Shown: piece by piece, positions 9,983 through 16,611 of the stretch
How positions within the stretch are numbered: position 1 is the stretch's first letter
Layout: the number at the start of each line of letters is the position of its first letter
Assembly: GCA_902775075.1 (NCBI GenBank)
Contig: CACYKX010000044.1
Span: forward strand, 1-16,611
Direction of reading: 5' to 3'
DNA from: an uncultured Prevotellaceae bacterium
GTDB taxonomy: Bacteria > Bacteroidota > Bacteroidia > Bacteroidales > Bacteroidaceae
Length of the DNA stretch: 16,611 bases
Notes under the pieces: generated by a model
What the model was told of the DNA's origin: nothing
The model's input: the letters and a program-made list of their open reading frames with translations, nothing else
The model's database searches: none
Program-made: the position numbers and the translations under genes

Positions 9983-10072
9983 CTTTTTTATCTTTATAAT
10001 ATACTAAAGTATTCACTAAACTTAAACTTGTTCCATTCTGTTATGAAGACCAGTTAAGATATATAGCAAATG
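9983..10072 (-). other. 90-nt intergenic gap before the HNH gene; possible internal promoter region, no clear element
   Basis: This is the longest non-coding stretch in the window. On the minus strand it is AT-rich and holds two imperfect matches to the Bacteroidota minus-7 box TAnnTTTG (TAAGTTTA and TACTTTAG, one mismatch each), but no well-spaced minus-33 TTTG. A short hairpin-capable pair (CTTTA...TAAAG) is too weak for a terminator. It may separate the methyltransferase module from the HNH/DUF1998-helicase module, or it may be plain spacer. Confidence 0.25.
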
Positions 10073-13000
10073 TCATTCATCCATTGGCTTTATCAGTGAC
10101 TCAATATATTCACGTTCGAACAAATCAATACCGTATTTTGTGTACAATTCTTCGTCTGTCCATGGCTTTGAAAAATCTTGCAGAGGTACAAATTGGAACA
10201 ATTCACGTGTTACATTTTGCGTTTTTTTCTTTATTAATACAAGATAACGGAAGAATTTCGTCTTTATATACGTAATCGCGTTTTCGCATTCTTCTTTTGA
10301 CTTAAACTCTCCGTTATAGCCTATGACAATATATGTCACGGAACAAACACTATTCTTTTCCCCATAAAAAGGAACACCTATTATCTGGTGTGGGAAACTT
10401 TCTCCGGCTCCATATGCTTTAGAAATATATACTTTGCATACATCTTTTGCCTGTTTATTCTTTGGTATGTCAGATTCTTTTATCCAACCATAGCCTTTTC
10501 CATTAAGTTGTTTATTAAGATAATATTTAACAGTATGTTCAGAATCAGGATTGTCTACAAAGCCCTTCCAATTAGAGCCAAGAATACTTTCACCTTCAAT
10601 TTTAGTGGTGAAGAAATCTCTTGGACTTATTAAACTTGCAAATGAGTTTTCATTCGTTAACTTACCTTCCACTGCAAAAACCTTTTCTAAGATGTTTCCT
10701 GCATAGCTGTCACGAATAATAATACCAGCATCTAAAGCATTCAATTTGTCATCTTTAACAACTGTATGACCTCCCTGAGTTAAATAATGAGCACAAGTTC
10801 CAATATACTGGTTACTATACAAGAAATAGTTTACACCACCTTTGATTTCAACACCAGGAAAACATTCACTTGCGTTCATATAATCATATATTTTTATGAA
10901 ATGATTGCTATTTATCATTTCATCAACCCACTCTTCTTTTATACCTTGCCCGTCTTTTGTCATCCATCTGCTTGGGGTAATCATAGAAATGAATGAGGGA
11001 TTTAGATTACGAGCTATGTCAATAAAAAGAGGATAAATAGAACCCGCATACGAACTAATTTCTGACAAAGAAACCTGATATGGGGGATTACCAACTACTG
11101 CATTAAAAGCTATCATTTGTTTACTTGTATTACCTTTCCAAAAACCGACACTCTTTATCTCATTTATGAGTGTATCTTGGTCATTTGTTGCTTTTTCAAT
11201 TAATTGTTCATTCTTGATATTCGCCTTCTTCTCAACCTGACGGAAACCGAAGAGTGTACGTTTTGTGATTCCAACAGCCATCGGTGTATTGCATATGACA
11301 AAGATATTGTCAGCAACAATATCATCCCATACAACCTGTTCCTCTTGTACGCTGACATTCTCAATCTCAATACATTCAGCCTTCACATATTCTTCAAGGC
11401 GACGACGATACAAAGAATATGTAATATAAAGAGGATAAAGACCCGTTTTAGAATTAATCTCTAGTATTTTAGTCTGTACCTCACCAGAAAGATCAACATT
11501 ATCAAAAAGCTGCTTAGTAACGTCACCTTGATCAACGAAACGAGGAGAATCAAGCTGCCCTGTTTTCTCATCGAAGGTCTCGTCATAGAAACAGTAGCCA
11601 CCAAGAGTGTCACTCATGTGCATGTTTACAACACGCCATGGGGTAAGTACAGTTTCCTTGTCTGGGTTACGGAAATAAGAGAATATCTCAGCAATTTGTT
11701 TGATACGTTCGTCAACGTGCATAAAATCAGCTTCACGAGTGAGAGCACGATATTTCTTACCTGCCTCTTCAAAACGGGTGGCGTTGAAACACTTGCGAAT
11801 CTTATTAAAGTCCTCCTTGCTGATACCCTTAGGCATAAACTCAGCCCAAGACTCATCTTTAATCTTACGAGTAAAGTTGTCAACTGTAAGGTCTTCTTTA
11901 GGATCACCAGCATCGGCTCCACCATACATCAAAAGAGGAATACGGAGAGCAATACCACGAATATTTGTTATACGTGCTTTGAACTCCTCTCGTGCTTTCT
12001 TCAGTTCTTCGTTGCGAGCAAGACGCTCAGCTTCCTTCTGGAGCCATTCTTCACGCTGTTCTTCTGACCACTCTTCCCATTGTTTTCTGAACTTCTCATC
12101 CTTCTGAGCCTTCTTCTTCGCTCTTTCTGCAGCTTCTGCTCTCTTGCGACGAATACTTTCTTCGTATGCAGCACGTTCTTCCTCAGTCATGTGACTAAGG
12201 TCAACTGACTTCTTCGCTTCTTGGCGTTTTTCATCAGGAGCCTTTCCACCATTTTCACCAATATGGTTAACAATGTCTTCGTCTATCTTATTAAGTTCAT
12301 CTTGATTGTAAAGACATGGATCATCAAAGCCCTTGCGGACAAGGCGATCAATAAAGACATTTTCTAACTGCTTGTAGATGTACTTAACATCGACAGGACT
12401 CATCTTTCCCCCATTCATTGAGATAACAGGGCAAAGAGCAATGAAATCACTTACTGTTTCCTTATCGCGTTGCTCCTGTGTCTTTTCTTCCTCGCCTTCC
12501 TCTTCCTTCTTTTCCTTAGTCTTTGCCATGGAAGAGAATTTAGCTGTCTCTGCTACAATTTTCAATGTTCGATCTGGTGCAAAGTCAAAGACATAACAAG
12601 AGGTTTTCATCTTACCGTCAGGAGTCTTGTATGGTGACTGAACACGGAAGATTGTCTGCATATACGTTGCTGCACCATCACCTCCTTTAAGATAGAGGAC
12701 AGCAGACCATGGGCGTACTGTGACACCTGTAGTTAGACGACCACAAGAAATGGTAATGGTACTTGTTTTCTCAGGTAATTCGCCAATTGCATTGTTTACA
12801 GCATCAAGAGCATTTTCGTTCTGTTCATCAATATCACCCTTTCCAGCAACATTGACTATTTCAAAACGCCTGAATGTTGGATGCTCACGTAACAATTGCG
12901 TCAAAGCTGCAGCTTCGTCAACATGTGATACAACCCATAGTGTGTGACGGAACTGCTGACGATATTCTGTAGTAGAGAATGGGAAATTATTGGTGTCATC

Positions 13001-14065
13001 TTTTGTACAAAGTAACTGAAGGAATTTCTTTACCTCATCTTCATGCACAAATCGTCCTTTTGCTCCTTGTGGCATTACTGCCTTGTCTGCCTTTGGATTA
13101 CCTGTCCATGTACGCAAGAACTCATTAAAAGTGAATACACCATCATGATCCACAACATCTTTTATGTTATTAGTAATATCGTAGGTGTATATGTTCATTT
13201 TTGGCAATTCTGCGTATGGATTCGGCTCATGTGGGTGCTTTATGTTCCATTCGAGCTTTGCCTGCTGCTCTGAAACGTAATCCCAAGTGAAGATTTCCTC
13301 TTCTTTGAAATCTTCATACAGGTTAAAAGGAGTACCAGAAAGATGAAGCATCTTTGTCTGTTCCTTATGCAAAAACTCATCAATAACACGCTTACCAAGA
13401 GCTGTCCGTGTACCCTCATGTGCTTCGTCAATAACAACAAGATCCCAATCGGTATTCAAGATGTCTGCCTTTAGCTTCTCATTCTCTTTGGTAGAGTTAT
13501 GGCCAAACATGTCATCTTGCTTATCCTTATTCTTCACCTGAGTCTTTACATTAACAAGTTCAGACAAACGTAGGTACTGCATGGAAACGAAGAATACGTA
13601 GTGATTATCTTCACTTTGGTTGGCAAACTTTTCCAAATCGTAAAACTTACGCTTATCGTGCTGCTCGTCATCAAACAAAGTACCATAGTCCCACTTCTTC
13701 TTCTGGTTGTCATTTCCAGCTATTCGGTCTGTAACTACATTATCGAAGTCATCTTTCCAACTTTTATTTACAACAGGACGATGGGTTACAATAAGAGTGC
13801 GTTTCACTCCCATTTCACGAGCAAGTTGCAAAGCACATAGAGTTTTACCAAAACGCATCTTTGCATTCCACAAATACTGTGAATACTTTGATTCTACCGT
13901 CCATTGATAACCAGAAGCCTTACTGCCGCTTCGTTTGCAGAATTGGTTCTTAGCTCGATCGATAGCATCCCTTTGTTCAGAACGAAGCGTAATCTGGTCA
14001 TCACCGAAAAGTGATGTTCCAAACGTCGCCTGTATCTCTTCTAAAGTATTAAACGTTTTGTCCAT
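10073..14065 (-). CDS. SF2 helicase fused to an Eco57I-like N6-adenine DNA methyltransferase and specificity region (1330 aa)
   Basis: The N-terminal SF2 helicase starts almost at residue 1, leaving no room for an N-terminal nuclease. Motifs: Q-like LRSEQRDAI (27-35), Walker A AKMRFGKT (68-75), Walker B VIDEAHEGT (211-219), motif III HLSGTPF (241-247), and VI-like ATYMQTIFRVQSP (466-478). Residues about 620-705 are a long charged helical stretch, probably coiled coil, linking the halves. The methyltransferase follows: motif X-like LTPWRVV (807-813), motif I-like ILEINSKTGLYPLY (867-880), catalytic motif IV NPPY (993-996) with preceding FNAVVG, then FPGVEIKGGVNYFLY (1069-1083). A C-terminal target-recognition part ends in VPLQDFSKPWTDEELY. 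The family methylates N6 of adenine; the helicase should translocate on DNA during restriction. It lies 13 nt after the 406-residue MTase-like gene, a recurrent partner. The NPPY-to-recognition segment is notably AT-rich. No nuclease motif is visible, so how DNA is cut is open. Confidence 0.88.
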   Translation of the reverse strand: MDKTFNTLEEIQATFGTSLFGDDQITLRSEQRDAIDRAKNQFCKRSGSKASGYQWTVESKYSQYLWNAKMRFGKTLCALQLAREMGVKRTLIVTHRPVVNKSWKDDFDNVVTDRIAGNDNQKKKWDYGTLFDDEQHDKRKFYDLEKFANQSEDNHYVFFVSMQYLRLSELVNVKTQVKNKDKQDDMFGHNSTKENEKLKADILNTDWDLVVIDEAHEGTRTALGKRVIDEFLHKEQTKMLHLSGTPFNLYEDFKEEEIFTWDYVSEQQAKLEWNIKHPHEPNPYAELPKMNIYTYDITNNIKDVVDHDGVFTFNEFLRTWTGNPKADKAVMPQGAKGRFVHEDEVKKFLQLLCTKDDTNNFPFSTTEYRQQFRHTLWVVSHVDEAAALTQLLREHPTFRRFEIVNVAGKGDIDEQNENALDAVNNAIGELPEKTSTITISCGRLTTGVTVRPWSAVLYLKGGDGAATYMQTIFRVQSPYKTPDGKMKTSCYVFDFAPDRTLKIVAETAKFSSMAKTKEKKEEEGEEEKTQEQRDKETVSDFIALCPVISMNGGKMSPVDVKYIYKQLENVFIDRLVRKGFDDPCLYNQDELNKIDEDIVNHIGENGGKAPDEKRQEAKKSVDLSHMTEEERAAYEESIRRKRAEAAERAKKKAQKDEKFRKQWEEWSEEQREEWLQKEAERLARNEELKKAREEFKARITNIRGIALRIPLLMYGGADAGDPKEDLTVDNFTRKIKDESWAEFMPKGISKEDFNKIRKCFNATRFEEAGKKYRALTREADFMHVDERIKQIAEIFSYFRNPDKETVLTPWRVVNMHMSDTLGGYCFYDETFDEKTGQLDSPRFVDQGDVTKQLFDNVDLSGEVQTKILEINSKTGLYPLYITYSLYRRRLEEYVKAECIEIENVSVQEEQVVWDDIVADNIFVICNTPMAVGITKRTLFGFRQVEKKANIKNEQLIEKATNDQDTLINEIKSVGFWKGNTSKQMIAFNAVVGNPPYQVSLSEISSYAGSIYPLFIDIARNLNPSFISMITPSRWMTKDGQGIKEEWVDEMINSNHFIKIYDYMNASECFPGVEIKGGVNYFLYSNQYIGTCAHYLTQGGHTVVKDDKLNALDAGIIIRDSYAGNILEKVFAVEGKLTNENSFASLISPRDFFTTKIEGESILGSNWKGFVDNPDSEHTVKYYLNKQLNGKGYGWIKESDIPKNKQAKDVCKVYISKAYGAGESFPHQIIGVPFYGEKNSVCSVTYIVIGYNGEFKSKEECENAITYIKTKFFRYLVLIKKKTQNVTRELFQFVPLQDFSKPWTDEELYTKYGIDLFEREYIESLIKPMDE

Positions 14066-14078
14066 AGAAGTGAGGGTT

Positions 14079-15299
14079 TTATTGTTGAGTTTTATTGTTA
14101 TTTACTAATGATTCAAAGGTCTGTTTAGGAGCAGACTGGTCATGAAAGTCTTGCGACTTTAATGTTGCCTTCTTGATATTTACTCCGTCAAAGAAATCCT
14201 TGATTAAACAGTATTGCTCAAAGAGTTGAACTGGTTCAGGAACAGGTTTTACCAACTCCGGAAGATTCATCTCGTCAAGACCGAATAAACTATTCTGAGC
14301 AATTTCTGCTCTTTCTTTTATTTGCCTTTCGTAGTCTTTTAACTTTGCTTGGTATAATTCATCACGCTGTTTGCGATTCTGAACCTTTTCTTCATATCCT
14401 GGCAATCCGTAAGTAAGACCATCCATCTGCCATAAGTTCCATGATACAATGTAAGCAACACCTGGCATTATACGCATCTTGTTTTGGTTAAACTTTTTTT
14501 CGCCAAACTGCTCAACGTAGTGTTCCTCAAATGTGAAGAAGAGAGCTTCACGAGCTAAAAGTAGGTTATCACCTTGCCACTCGAAACCGTATGTTGAGCG
14601 TAAGGCAATCTTTGCCCATAAAATCCACTCTTTTGAATCCTTCACATTCTCTGAAACAATACGCAGTTTGCGGTCGAGCATACCTATACGGAACTTTGCC
14701 ACATCATTATATTCGCCAGTAACTGCATCATAACGATTAGCGAGATAAGGAGCTTCACCACAGGTAATCTCCAGACGCATATCAGCCACATAATCCTTCC
14801 AATCTTTCCCAGTACCTTCAAAAGAGATTTGCTCTTCATTGTTTATCCATTTATGCGGATTATCAGGGTCAGGGGAGTTGAAAAGACCTTCTTTACGACC
14901 GAACCAAGCTTCATCAATCAAGTTATTCTGTGCATTACAAATCCATGAAGGAGTAAACACTTCTGCCTTATCCTTGGCTCGTTGTGTTTGCTCTTCCTTC
15001 GATTTTACAGCACGAGGACGAATAATTTCTTGATATTTGCTTTTATCATCAGGATTCTGCTTTATATCTTCTTCATACTGTTCTTTTGTTAATACAACGC
15101 CATCATCAGAAACATACGAAGTGATTTTGTCTATTGTTATTGGGTCAAAGAAAGCGAAACCTTCTCCATAATCAGCATACGACTCGGTAGCCCAGTAGAT
15201 GTTCTGCTGGGTGGTATGGTCCTTCAGAAGGTTCATACAAACCTGTTCTCCGTAGCTGAGAAGCAATTGGTTTTCACTTATGTCTGAACTATTAACCAT
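14079..15299 (-). CDS. Methyltransferase-like restriction subunit ("subunit M" type), lacks NPPY
   Basis: This 406-residue protein has a shortened N6-adenine-methyltransferase-like fold. The motif X-like segment KDKAEVFTPSWI (109-120) matches the (G/A)EVFTP start of such enzymes. LEITCGEAPYL (176-186) stands where the SAM-binding motif I belongs, and GDNLLLAREAL (243-252) resembles the motif after it. Where NPPY is expected I find only IVSWNLWQMDG (284-294), so the catalytic tetrad is absent and the protein probably cannot methylate alone. Residues 303-335 are a charged coiled-coil-like helix. Such proteins are commonly annotated as restriction subunit M next to helicase-methyltransferase fusions, as here with a 13-nt gap to the NPPY-containing partner. 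The likely role is an accessory or DNA-recognition subunit; that part is inference. ATG at 15299 follows a 50-nt gap with a candidate promoter. Confidence 0.8.
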   Translation of the reverse strand: MVNSSDISENQLLLSYGEQVCMNLLKDHTTQQNIYWATESYADYGEGFAFFDPITIDKITSYVSDDGVVLTKEQYEEDIKQNPDDKSKYQEIIRPRAVKSKEEQTQRAKDKAEVFTPSWICNAQNNLIDEAWFGRKEGLFNSPDPDNPHKWINNEEQISFEGTGKDWKDYVADMRLEITCGEAPYLANRYDAVTGEYNDVAKFRIGMLDRKLRIVSENVKDSKEWILWAKIALRSTYGFEWQGDNLLLAREALFFTFEEHYVEQFGEKKFNQNKMRIMPGVAYIVSWNLWQMDGLTYGLPGYEEKVQNRKQRDELYQAKLKDYERQIKERAEIAQNSLFGLDEMNLPELVKPVPEPVQLFEQYCLIKDFFDGVNIKKATLKSQDFHDQSAPKQTFESLVNNNKTQQ

Positions 15300-15315
15300 A
15301 TTTATGCAATATCGA

Positions 15316-15341
15316 GTGCAAATCTAAACTTATACTGTGCA
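15316..15341. promoter_or_regulatory. Direct repeat GTGCA at 21-bp spacing around the candidate promoter
   Basis: In the 50-nt gap before the MTase-like gene, GTGCA occurs at 15316-15320 and again at 15337-15341, start to start exactly 21 bp, about two helical turns. The pair brackets the minus-7 box. A looser TGCA lies at 15305-15308. A regulator of this operon (WYL or XRE) could bind here, but five-base repeats can arise by chance, so this is only a candidate operator. Confidence 0.22.
15319..15326 (-). promoter_or_regulatory. Candidate Bacteroidota minus-7 promoter element TAGATTTG
   Basis: The minus-strand octamer TAGATTTG fits the Bacteroidota sigma-ABfr minus-7 consensus TAnnTTTG at every fixed position. 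It lies about 20 nt upstream of the ATG at 15299, so transcription would begin with a very short leader. No TTTG minus-33 element is visible at the usual distance, so the promoter would be weak or activator-dependent. It would serve the MTase-like gene and everything downstream, separately from the XRE/WYL genes. Confidence 0.4.
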
Positions 15342-15349
15342 GTCTATCT

Positions 15350-16373
15350 TCACACCCCGTAGATTTTTACAATTTCTTTATATTTTTCAATAATTTGATT
15401 ACGAAACCACTCTGGAGAGAGCACTTCAACCTGCTGTCCAAACGAGAAGATGTTTTGTTCCAACTCGCGGTTAATCCTCACATCGATGGATAGCGTGCCA
15501 TCTTCTGCATTCACGACCTGTTGACTTTGATGAATCGGCTTCGAAACGACATAAGGAAATCGCTCTTTAGCGAATTTCAGTACGACATGTTCTACATCAG
15601 GATGCTTGCGGTCATGAGTTACACCTACTATGTCATCGAAATATGTCTCATAGTCAATCTGGTCATTTTCTACAAACCGCACATTGGCGATAGAGAACTT
15701 CACAATACGGTCGAGAGCCTTGTTTACTGGACTCATTCCATATTCTCCATGGTCTTCAAGTCCGAAAAGGAACCACCGTGTATTGTACTGCTTCATATAG
15801 TGAGGATGGATGACCATAGTCTGTTCATCCCCTTTATATGGGCGGTAAGTCATCTTCAATGGCTGGTGGTTGATTATTGCATCGATAAGGTCTGAAAGAA
15901 ACTCAATGCCTTTCAGCTGGTCATTTTGCTCAAAGGAAACGACTTTATCACGATTAGCTTTTATACCAAAACGGAGTTCCAAACTTGAAATCACCTCTTC
16001 CAGCCATGCGTTCTTAGGACTGCGATAGCGACCAAGCATGTCAATGGTTGAAAGGAGGTTCTTCACTTCCTCGACAGAAAGTTCACTGCTGAAGATGGAG
16101 AAATGGGGATCTTCATAAGTGTAGTAGCATCTTCTACCCTCAATAGGACGCGCCACGATAGGAGCATTATAAGAAACTCTGTCACGCATATAAGTTATAT
16201 CAGCACGTATTTGACGAAGACTGACAGTCTTACCATACATATCAAGCAAAGCATCATTTACCTTGTCAACGAGGTCTTCAATCTCGTAACGACGATGACG
16301 GTCACTGAAACAGCGGTCAAGTATCTGGTATCGTAAAAGCGCGTTCTTATAGCGCGTTCTTATTGATAGGCAT
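15350..16373 (-). pseudogene. WYL-domain transcriptional regulator, 5' end disrupted by a 13-bp tandem duplication
   Basis: WYL regulators pair an N-terminal helix-turn-helix with a ligand-sensing WYL domain and often repress defence operons. The expected start, ATG at 16373-16371, opens MPINKNAL and then hits TAA at 16349-16347, because a 13-bp unit is present twice (16338-16363). With one copy removed the frame reads MPINKNALLRYQILDRCFSD and continues without interruption to the stop at 15350, giving 336 residues, a normal length for this family in Bacteroidota. As it stands, the main frame has no ATG, GTG or TTG between the upstream stop at 16411-16409 and a TTG at 16249, so only a 299-residue product lacking the first 37 residues of the DNA-binding domain could be made. 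The retained part has the WYL core with NTRWFLFG and a C-terminal WCX-like segment FGQQVEVLSPEWFRNQI. The restored ATG is 21 nt after the XRE stop. It is either a recent pseudogene or a reversible off state. Confidence 0.85.
16338..16363. repeat. Exact 13-bp tandem duplication (2 copies of AGCGCGTTCTTAT)
   Basis: Plus-strand copies are 16338-16350 and 16351-16363, identical and directly abutting; flanking bases differ, so there are exactly two copies. The unit is not a multiple of three. It lies within the first eight codons of the WYL regulator and shifts its frame into an immediate stop. Loss of one copy restores the gene; adding further copies would not, because the same stop is met first. 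Confidence 0.95.
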
Positions 16374-16394
16374 AATCGATGATGGTTAGAAGGG

Positions 16395-16611
16395 TTAATC
16401 TTGATTTTTTAGAATCGTAGAATCATCCATACGAACTAGATCGCCAATATCACACTTCAATGCCTTGGCAATCTCAATTAAGCTCTCCAAGGTGGGCTGA
16501 GAGGTATTTGTCACCCATCTGGATATAGTGGCAGTGTCCTTGTTAAGCATCTCGCTCAGGTCTTTATTAGAAACCATGCGCTCTGCCATCACTACCTTAA
16601 TTCGATTCAAC
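16395..16611 (-). CDS. XRE-family helix-turn-helix regulator (5' end beyond the right window edge)
   Basis: A small single-domain DNA-binding protein of the XRE/Cro-C1 class. After NRIKVVMAERMVSNKDLSEM come the recognition-helix segment DTATISRWVTNTSQP and LIEIAKALKCDIGDLV, the usual five-helix layout in about 65 residues, with a short polar tail. The first in-frame start inside the window would be TTG at 16610-16608. I think this is an internal Leu codon, since relatives read MLNRIKVV or MKLNRIKVV, and the true ATG is probably just outside the window. The stop at 16395 is 21 nt before the original WYL start, so the two regulators look like a co-transcribed pair at the head of the defence array. 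It likely binds an operator near its own promoter, outside the window. Confidence 0.85.
   Translation of the reverse strand, partial: LNRIKVVMAERMVSNKDLSEMLNKDTATISRWVTNTSQPTLESLIEIAKALKCDIGDLVRMDDSTILKNQD

Noticed and set aside
9983..10072. Rho-independent terminator before the HNH gene
   Set aside because: The only inverted repeat is a 5-bp A/T-rich stem without a following T-run on the minus strand.
226..14065. DISARM system
   Set aside because: A DUF1998-bearing helicase and a methyltransferase are present, but there is no phospholipase-D-type DrmC, helicase and DUF1998 parts are in one protein, and the methyltransferase is fused to a different helicase.
10073..14065. Type ISP (LlaGI-like) single-chain restriction enzyme
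   Set aside because: Those enzymes have an N-terminal Mrr-type nuclease before the helicase; here the helicase Q-like motif is already at residue 27.
10073..15299. One methyltransferase split between two genes (motif I in the 406-residue protein, NPPY in the 1330-residue protein)
   Set aside because: The large protein has its own motif X-like LTPWRVV and motif I-like ILEINSKTGLYPLY before NPPY, so it looks complete.
15350..16249. Intact WYL regulator starting at TTG 16249
   Set aside because: This start removes the first half of the helix-turn-helix, while the in-frame upstream codons still encode the missing family sequence; the duplication explains the break.
16395..16415. Phase-variable homopolymer at the end of the XRE gene
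   Set aside because: The run is only six A/T bases and lies at the extreme C-terminus, where a shift would have little effect.

Overview
The window is one long minus-strand gene train, read from the right edge to the left, with no gene-free stretch longer than 90 bases. The organism looks like a member of the Bacteroidota, probably Bacteroidales/Prevotella-like. GC is moderate to low, genes are preceded by A-rich leaders rather than strong Shine-Dalgarno sites, one gap holds a perfect TAnnTTTG minus-7 box, and the protein families are typical of that phylum. This placement is inference. I saw no RNA genes, CRISPR arrays or insertion sequences.

Transcription order: (1) 16395-16611, a small XRE-type helix-turn-helix regulator running off the right edge. 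(2) 15350-16373, a WYL-domain transcriptional regulator whose 5' end is broken by an exact 13-bp tandem duplication (16338-16363). Removing one copy restores a 336-codon ATG-started gene. (3) 15300-15349, a gap with a candidate promoter for what follows. (4) 14079-15299, a 406-residue N6-adenine-methyltransferase-like protein without an NPPY catalytic motif. (5) 10073-14065, a 1330-residue fusion of an SF2 helicase, a charged coiled coil and an Eco57I-like N6-adenine methyltransferase with its specificity region. (6) 9221-9982, an HNH endonuclease. (7) 6663-9236, an 857-residue protein of unrecognised fold. (8) 226-6639, a 2137-residue SF2 helicase with a C-terminal DUF1998 region. (9) 1-217, the first 72 codons of a gene resembling McrB-type AAA+ restriction ATPases, cut by the left edge.

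This is an anti-phage defence locus. Genes 4 and 5 form a restriction-modification-like module. Genes 7 and 8 have the order and approximate sizes of the two-gene type III Druantia layout (DruH then DruE). The HNH gene overlaps gene 7 by 16 nt and so seems tied to it. Gene 9 suggests a modification-dependent McrBC-type module follows 8 nt after the big helicase. I do not know a named system with this exact gene set. It may be a composite operon or several systems stacked under one XRE/WYL control region. The most unusual point is the duplicated, reversible-looking lesion in the WYL regulator, which could leave the array derepressed or mis-regulated.
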